DNA from: Nocardia terpenica
GTDB taxonomy: Bacteria > Actinomycetota > Actinomycetes > Mycobacteriales > Mycobacteriaceae
Assembly: GCF_013186535.1 (NCBI RefSeq)
Contig: NZ_JABMCZ010000005.1
Coordinates: forward strand, 682,001 to 746,000
Length of the DNA stretch: 64,000 nucleotides
Direction: 5' to 3'
Both the position numbers and the translations under genes were made by a program. Below the pieces are notes generated by a model. The model was given only the letters and a program-made list of their open reading frames with translations. It was not told where the DNA came from and did not search any database. The stretch's first letter is position 1, and every line of letters starts with the position of its first letter. Positions 58,891 to 64,000 of the stretch are shown in pieces.

Positions 58891-60680
58891 CGCAGGCACA
58901 GACCCGTCCGAATTTCCCTTACGGGCCGGACGGCACACCCTGGTCGGAGCTGCTGACCTCGGCCGGTCTGGTCGACCGCCCCGACCTGGTCACCGATCCG
59001 CGATTGAACCCGGTCGAGGTCTATCAGACCGGTGACGGCCCCGACCCCGCGCAGTTCCAGCTGCCCGCCACCGGGCTGACCGAGAAGCAACGGCGTAGGG
59101 CGCTCGACACTTTGGACGACTACCTCGAGACCAAGCGCGACCATTTCCTGGGCTATCAGGTCAACTGCGCACTGGACTATCGAACCGATCTCGCGCGGTT
59201 CATGGACCACCCCATCAACAATGTCGGCGACCCTTATACCTCGGGCGGCCTGAAGGTCAACAGCAAAGCGGTCGAGCAGGCCGTACTCGACTACTTCGCC
59301 GCTCTGTGGCGGGCCGAGTGGCCGCATCGTCCGGACGAAGGGAACAGCTACTGGGGCTACATGCTGTCCATGGGGTCCACCGAGGGCAATATGTATGCGC
59401 TGTGGAATGCGCGAGACTACCTCGGCGGCAAGGCATTGATCGCCGATCCGAGCCACTCGACAACCGTGAACTCGAAGAACGAGGTCGTTCCCGATCTCGT
59501 CTATGTCCAGGCGAAGACACCGGAGCACTCACCGAACTATTACAAGCCGATCGCGTTCTTCTCCGAGGACACCCACTATTCGTTCACCAAGGCGGTGCGG
59601 GTGCTGGCGGTGGACACCTTCTCGGCAGCCGGTCAGCGCGACTACCCCGGCGAATGCCCGATCACCTCCGACGGCGCGTGGCCTGCCGAGGTCCCCTCCC
59701 ATGACAGCGGCGCGATCGACGTGGCCAAGCTCGTCGTGCTGGTCGAATTCTTCGCCGAGCGCGGGCATCCGATCATGGTCAGCCTCAACTACGGCAGCAC
59801 CTTCAAGGGCGCGTACGACAATGTCCAACTGGTCTGCGAGAAGCTGTATCCCGTCTTCGAGCGATACGGTCTGCTGGAGCGGGACGTCGAATACGCCCCG
59901 GGACAGCACAGCAGGCGGCACGGCTTCTGGATTCACGTGGACGGCGCGCTGGGCGCCGCCTACATGCCGTTCCTGCGGATAGCCGCGAACAGCCCGGAAT
60001 ATCAATACGTCCCCGAGGCCCCGATTCCGGAGTTCGACTTCTCCCTCACGGTCCACGGCATGAAGATGGTGGCGTCGATCGCGATGAGCGGGCACAAGTG
60101 GATCGGCGCGCCGTGGCCGTGCGGTATCTATATGACCAAGGTGAAATACCAACTGCAGCCACCGGATTCCCCCGTGTACATCGGCTCGCTGGATACGACG
60201 TTCGCCGGTTCCCGCAACGGGTTCTCCCCGCTGATCCTGTGGGACTTCCTGGCCAAGCATTCCTATGATGCGCAGATCTCGCTGGCCCGCGAGGCCCAGG
60301 ACCTCGCGGTCTACCTCGAAGACCAGCTCCGGAAGCTGGCGAGCCACCTCGAGCGGGACCTGTTGGTGGCGCGTACTCCATTGGCTCTCACCGTGCGGTT
60401 CCGCAAACCCAATGATCGAATCATCGCGCGGTACTCGTTGTCCACCGAGTCATTACTGCTCGAGCCCGGAAACCCGGCGAGCCGACAGGATTACGCGCAC
60501 GTGTTCACGATGATCGGCACCGAGCGCGAGGTGATCGACCGGCTGATCAAGGATCTGCACGCCCCGGATGCCTTCCCGGAGACCGAACCGATTCTCGGGG
60601 CACCTCCCGCGGCGGCGGAGCCGCCGTCCGGCATCGTCCCGATCGCATACCAACCGGCCGATCAAGGCGGATTCGCCTGA
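58887..60680 (+). CDS. PLP-dependent amino acid decarboxylase (group II)
   Basis: The product is 597 residues. The PLP lysine is Lys404 in SGHKWIG, the stacking His is His230 in EDTHYSF and the aspartate on the pyridine nitrogen is Asp352 in HVDGALGAAY. MGSTEGNMYALWNAR at 162-176 binds phosphate. The sequence is closer to histidine/serine-type than to glutamate or DOPA decarboxylases, but the substrate is unknown. N- and C-terminal extensions of about 60 and 40 residues exceed the core. With the coupled dipeptidase it could make an amine from a dipeptide. Confidence 0.9.
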   Translation: MTQAQTRPNFPYGPDGTPWSELLTSAGLVDRPDLVTDPRLNPVEVYQTGDGPDPAQFQLPATGLTEKQRRRALDTLDDYLETKRDHFLGYQVNCALDYRTDLARFMDHPINNVGDPYTSGGLKVNSKAVEQAVLDYFAALWRAEWPHRPDEGNSYWGYMLSMGSTEGNMYALWNARDYLGGKALIADPSHSTTVNSKNEVVPDLVYVQAKTPEHSPNYYKPIAFFSEDTHYSFTKAVRVLAVDTFSAAGQRDYPGECPITSDGAWPAEVPSHDSGAIDVAKLVVLVEFFAERGHPIMVSLNYGSTFKGAYDNVQLVCEKLYPVFERYGLLERDVEYAPGQHSRRHGFWIHVDGALGAAYMPFLRIAANSPEYQYVPEAPIPEFDFSLTVHGMKMVASIAMSGHKWIGAPWPCGIYMTKVKYQLQPPDSPVYIGSLDTTFAGSRNGFSPLILWDFLAKHSYDAQISLAREAQDLAVYLEDQLRKLASHLERDLLVARTPLALTVRFRKPNDRIIARYSLSTESLLLEPGNPASRQDYAHVFTMIGTEREVIDRLIKDLHAPDAFPETEPILGAPPAAAEPPSGIVPIAYQPADQGGFA

Positions 60681-60700
60681 GCCCGAACCAGGGAGCAGAT

Positions 60701-61342
60701 ATGCACGTCGTCATTCCCCTCTTCCCCCGGTACACCACACTCGACGCGATCGGCCCGTATGAGGTCCTCCGCTTCATCCCCGATGCCGAGATCACTTTCG
60801 CCGCAGTGGAAACCGACCCGGTCCCCGCTGATAGTGGTGCCCTGGCGATTACCGACACCACCCCGCTCGACGAGATCGAAACCTGTGACATCGTGGTTGT
60901 CCCGGGAGGTCCGGGTAGCCGAGCAGAGAATAAGCGGTTGGTTGACTGGCTGAAAATGATCCACCCGAAAACCCGGTGGACCACTTCGGTGTGCACGGGT
61001 GCCCTTGTGCTCGGCTCGGCCGGTTTGCTCAACGGAATCGACGCGGCGACGCACTGGAACCCGAAAGTGGTGGAGCGCTTGAAAGAACTCGGCGCGCGGT
61101 ATGTCCCGGACCGCGTTGTCGTCAACGAAGAGCACCGGATCGTCACCTCGGCCGGTGTCTCGGCCGGAATCGACATGGCACTCGATTTGGCCGCCCGGCT
61201 CACAGCCCAAATGACCGCCGAGGCAATTCAACTCGCGATCCAGTACGACCCGCAGCCGCCGTTCGACTGCGGTTCCCCGGACAAGGCCACCGAGGACGTA
61301 CAGCAACGCGCCCTCGAGCTCCTCGGTTCGGCAACTGTCTAA
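60701..61342 (+). CDS. DJ-1/PfpI-family protein, isonitrile-hydratase-like
   Basis: The product is 213 residues. DIVVVPGGPGSR and the nucleophile elbow SVCTGALVLGSAGLL (Cys) match DJ-1/PfpI amidotransferase-like proteins; ATHWNPKVVERL and VVVNEEHRIVTSAGVSAGIDM follow as in the isonitrile hydratase branch (InhA of Pseudomonas). It is 20 bases downstream of the decarboxylase and in the same direction, so it probably shares its transcript. It may modify a nitrogenous product or detoxify an electrophile. Confidence 0.85.
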   Translation: MHVVIPLFPRYTTLDAIGPYEVLRFIPDAEITFAAVETDPVPADSGALAITDTTPLDEIETCDIVVVPGGPGSRAENKRLVDWLKMIHPKTRWTTSVCTGALVLGSAGLLNGIDAATHWNPKVVERLKELGARYVPDRVVVNEEHRIVTSAGVSAGIDMALDLAARLTAQMTAEAIQLAIQYDPQPPFDCGSPDKATEDVQQRALELLGSATV

Positions 61343-61360
61343 CATCCATGGACGCAAGAA

Positions 61361-61390
61361 TGCCGCTCGGCCCGCGAGAGGGTCGAGCGG
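61361..61390. terminator. Bidirectional terminator hairpin
   Basis: GCCGCTCG and CGAGCGGC pair perfectly over eight bases with a 14-base loop. It sits between the DJ-1 gene stop (61342) and the convergent methyltransferase stop (61402). Confidence 0.7.
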
Positions 61391-61401
61391 CCCGAATTGT
61401 C

Positions 61402-62046
61402 TTACAACCGCTGTGCCTGAACGATCCATACCGGCATGAGCACCCGCCCCTTGGGATCGGTCACCACATCCGGGTAGTGCGTCACGAACTCGCGGGCGGA
61501 CTCGGTCACCGCTGCCAGCTCACCATGATGCAGGTCGGTGATCGTCCAGCCGCCGGTAGTCAGGGTATCGCGAATAGTGTTCTCCGGCACGGGAATCGGT
61601 GCGGGTAGCCCGCCGACGGTCTGGTCGGAGAAACACAGCATGTTCAGCCGTGCACCGGGTTTCGTGGCTCGATGCAGGGCCGTAATGTACTGCGCGCGTT
61701 GCTCATCGGTGAGGCAGTGGTAGAGCGCGCTGTCGAGCACCGTATCGAACCGGTCGTCGAAGCCGGTGAGGCTGGTGGCGTCCGCGACGGTGAATCCGAC
61801 ATCCACCCCGCGCGCCGCCGCCCGTCGGCGTGCCTGTTCGATGGCGGGCGCGGCGGCGTCGATCGCGGTCACCCGGTATCCCCGCTGGGCGAGGTAGATC
61901 GCGTTGTCGCCGAGGCCGCAGCCGACATCGAGCACCGCGCCGGATACTCGTCCGGCCCGCTCGAACGCCACGACGGCCGATTGTGGCTCGCCGATATCCC
62001 AGGGCACCGTGGTGGTCGTGTACCAGTCATCGAAATCCAAGGTCAT
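61402..62046 (-). CDS. SAM-dependent methyltransferase
   Basis: The product is 214 residues. Motif I is VLDVGCGLGDNAIYLAQRG near residue 39, then YRVTAIDAAAPAIEQARRRA, FTVADATSL and FDTVLDSALYHCLTDEQRAQY, the TehB/thiopurine-methyltransferase type. WYTTTTVPWDIGEPQSAV at the start fits the same group. It may methylate a toxic metalloid or thiol. It is transcribed away from the Lrp gene across an 80-bp gap. Confidence 0.88.
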   Translation of the reverse strand: MTLDFDDWYTTTTVPWDIGEPQSAVVAFERAGRVSGAVLDVGCGLGDNAIYLAQRGYRVTAIDAAAPAIEQARRRAAARGVDVGFTVADATSLTGFDDRFDTVLDSALYHCLTDEQRAQYITALHRATKPGARLNMLCFSDQTVGGLPAPIPVPENTIRDTLTTGGWTITDLHHGELAAVTESAREFVTHYPDVVTDPKGRVLMPVWIVQAQRL

Positions 62047-62129
62047 GAGTCCAGCTCATCCGGTCGGACGGTGCACCGCCAGGAAGCAAGCTCTTTCTCC
62101 CGGATTCCGTCACGAAATAAGATCGGATG

Positions 62130-63086
62130 ATGGAATCCGTCACCCTCGATGAGCTGGATCGTGGACTGGTGCATGCATTGCAGATCGATGGCCGGGCACC
62201 GTTCAGCCGGATCGCCGAGGTGCTCGGCAGTTCCGAAAACACCGTGGCCCGCCGATACCGGCGATTGCGGGCGGCCGGAGTGCTGCGGGTGGTCGGCGCG
62301 GTGGACAACACCCCGACGGGTCACCCGACGTGGGTCCTGCGGATGCGGTGCACACCCGACGCGACCCGGACCATCAGCGAGGCATTGGCCCGCCGCGCCG
62401 ACACCCACTGGGTGCACGTCCTGTCCGGCGGCACCGAGATTTCCTGCGCCACCTCCGCCGCGACGCCCGAGGCGCTGGTGGACAAGCTGCCGCGCGCCAA
62501 CCGGATTCTGGCCGTGTCCGGGCACTGGCTGCTGCACGGGTTCGTCAACCCGCAAGGCTGGGGCGCACTGTCCTGCCTGACCCCGCACCAGGCCGACCGC
62601 CTGCGGCCGGAGCCACCCGAGCCGGACACCCGGGCGTGCGCGGTGGACGAGACCGACCAGGCATTGCTGTCGGCACTATCCATCGACGGCCGCGCCGGTT
62701 ACGCGGCGTTGGCGGCCCACACGGGATGGTCGGAATCGACTGTGCGGCGGCGCATCGAGCAGCTGCGGCGCACCGGCATCCTCGGGTTTCAGGTCGACGT
62801 CGTGCCCGAGGCATTGGGTTATCACGCGTCGGCCCGACTGTGGCTGTCGGTACGGACCTCAGCCCTGACCACGGTCGGACAGACGCTCGCCGGACACCCC
62901 GAGGTCCAATTCGCCGCCGTCACCACCGGCCCGACCAATATGCTCGTCGGCGTCGTCTGCCGCGACTCTCGCGACCTCTACCGATACCTGACCGACCGAA
63001 TCGGCCCACTGGACGCCGTCGGCCACCTGGAAACGGCACCGGTGGTACGCACCCTCAAACGCACCGGAACCCTCCTCCCGTCGTGA
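62130..63086 (+). CDS. Lrp/AsnC regulator with two HTH modules
   Basis: The product is 318 residues from ATG 62130. The first HTH-RAM unit covers residues 1-150 (LDELDRGLVHALQIDGRAPFS, RIAEVLGSSENTVARRYRRL) and the second 170-318 (DETDQALLSALSIDGRAGYA, AHTGWSESTVRRRIEQLR), so it is a tandem-duplicated form found in actinobacteria. It probably senses an amino acid or amine. It faces the methyltransferase gene and may regulate it or the decarboxylase locus nearby. Confidence 0.9.
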   Translation: MESVTLDELDRGLVHALQIDGRAPFSRIAEVLGSSENTVARRYRRLRAAGVLRVVGAVDNTPTGHPTWVLRMRCTPDATRTISEALARRADTHWVHVLSGGTEISCATSAATPEALVDKLPRANRILAVSGHWLLHGFVNPQGWGALSCLTPHQADRLRPEPPEPDTRACAVDETDQALLSALSIDGRAGYAALAAHTGWSESTVRRRIEQLRRTGILGFQVDVVPEALGYHASARLWLSVRTSALTTVGQTLAGHPEVQFAAVTTGPTNMLVGVVCRDSRDLYRYLTDRIGPLDAVGHLETAPVVRTLKRTGTLLPS

Positions 63087-63104
63087 CGTAAAGCCCCTCG
63101 TCGC

Positions 63105-63320
63105 TTAGGATTTCGGCACCACGACCGCTGATTCACCCGGTGTCGCACACAATCTCGTGACCAGATCGACCCACATCTCCGGGTCGGTCGACCACAGACT
63201 GTGGGCAACCCCGGGAACTTCCTCGAACCTGCCATGCGGCACCAACGCCGCCAGCTGCCGCAGCGGCCACGAGGGACGGATATCGTGCTGCGCGGCAACC
63301 CGACGCTGCACAGCGCTACC
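63105..63320 (-). pseudogene. C-terminal remnant of an alpha/beta-hydrolase
   Basis: The minus strand reads LAALVPHGRFEEVPGVAHSL and WSTDPEMWVDLVTRL. This is the end of alpha/beta-hydrolases, with the catalytic His in VPGVAHSLW. The nucleophile elbow and most of the fold are missing, and the upstream DNA reads in other frames. Confidence 0.55.
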
Positions 63321-63438
63321 ACTCTATGGCTGTCCGGCGTTCCGACATAGTGAATGTCCCGCGCCACAACAGATCTGGCCCTGCCGTTGGACCCGTATGC
63401 CGCATGTCTACTCACGCCCATGGACTACCGTGCGGACG

Positions 63439-63995
63439 GTGAGCACGGACCAAGACTGGTTGACCAACACCCGAGCCTCCTACGACACGGTCGCAGCCAG
63501 CTACGCCGATCGAGTATCGGTTGCGGCCCCGGCCATATCACCGCCTACCTACACAAGCTGGGCATCGACGCCTTCGGAATCGACCTCTCTCCCGGAATGA
63601 TCGAGATAGCACGACGCGATCACCCGGACGTATGGTTCGAGGTAGGTTCGATGACCGATCTGAACCTACCGCCCGCTTCGCTGACCGGCCTACTCGCCTG
63701 GCAGTCGTTGATTCACATCCCCGACAACGAGATACCGACCGTACTCGGACACTTCCATCGAGCATTGCGCCCAGGCGCACCGCTGCAACTCCTGTTCCAC
63801 ACCGGCACCGAGTCGCAGTGGAAGACCGAGGGCTATGGCGGCCATCCAATGAAGGTCCACATCCACCGCCGCCAGCCGGACCGAATCACCATCTGGCTCC
63901 GCAACGCCGGATTCGACGTCGAGGCTGAGCTGCTGCTCACCCCGAAAGGTCAAGCGCCACAAGCCTTTCTATTCGCGCGCCGTGAATCCCGGTAG
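63439..63995 (+). pseudogene. Methyltransferase with internal deletion and frameshift
   Basis: From GTG 63439 one frame reads STDQDWLTNTRASYDTVAAS and YADRV, the usual first helix of Methyltransf_25-type enzymes. At about 63516 the reading must jump to another frame, giving GCGPGHITAYLHKLGIDAFG, LSPGMIEIARRDHP and then a normal ending through WQSLIHIPDNEI, FHRALRPGAPLQLLFHTG to 63995. About 20-25 residues before GCGPG, including strand 1, are missing. The gene is therefore probably inactive. Confidence 0.65.
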
Positions 63996-64000
63996 GGCTC

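Overview
This is a 64 kb piece of a GC-rich actinobacterial chromosome, most likely Nocardia or a close relative in the Mycobacteriales. The minus-strand block at 2347-8843 has the order thrS, HIT protein, pgsA, patA, pimA, NUDIX. It builds phosphatidylinositol mannosides, the cell-envelope glycolipids of mycobacteria and nocardiae. The many XRE/DUF5753/DUF397, TetR and nSTAND-WD40 genes, GTG and TTG starts and frequent 4-base ATGA/GTGA overlaps fit the same group. The genus is inferred from gene content; no 16S gene is present.

1-16.9 kb is mostly core. It holds the tail of a PucR-type regulator, a divergent XRE-regulator/unknown pair around a perfect inverted repeat, a lipoprotein, the PIM operon, a FhuF-like Fe-S protein, a 1272-residue STAND ATPase with about 14 WD40 repeats, a glycine-zipper exported protein, a frameshifted recombinase-like gene, and an XRE regulator with a helical-repeat-like C-terminal region. 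A 23-bp minisatellite and a long inverted repeat follow at 17.0-17.26 kb. 17.3-22.0 kb is a polyol locus: a DalT/RbtT-type importer diverges from a DeoR regulator, a zinc polyol dehydrogenase and a xylulokinase, which together suggest D-arabitol to D-xylulose to xylulose-5-phosphate. A 34-residue gene invisible to usual length cut-offs lies just beyond its terminator.

22-57 kb is accessory and eroding. Intact single genes (GNATs, methyltransferases, kinases, a metallophosphoesterase, MarR-MFS, MpaB-like oxygenase, class III adenylate cyclase, two flavin monooxygenases, SDR/AraC, IMPase, FusB-like protein) are mixed with remnants: an IS701-type transposase, a VOC protein, a LysE tail, a DUF1963 piece, an amine-oxidase C-terminus, a P450 tail, a TetR gene with a frame break, a medium-chain reductase piece, a PPOX N-terminus, an alpha/beta-hydrolase tail and a methyltransferase with an internal deletion. 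Two dispersed repeat families sit at gene ends here: one of about 75 bp that can fold on itself (best copies at 30.8, 37.0, 38.0, 53.6 and 55.8 kb, plus a partial at 39.2 kb) and a 25-bp element (29.3, 39.1, 50.7, 53.4 kb).

57.4-61.3 kb carries a coupled M20 dipeptidase and PLP decarboxylase followed by a DJ-1/PfpI protein, a plausible dipeptide-to-amine route. The window ends with a methyltransferase, a two-module Lrp/AsnC regulator and two decayed genes. No rRNA, tRNA or CRISPR array was seen. All calls come from reading the sequence and from memory of protein families; no database search was run.
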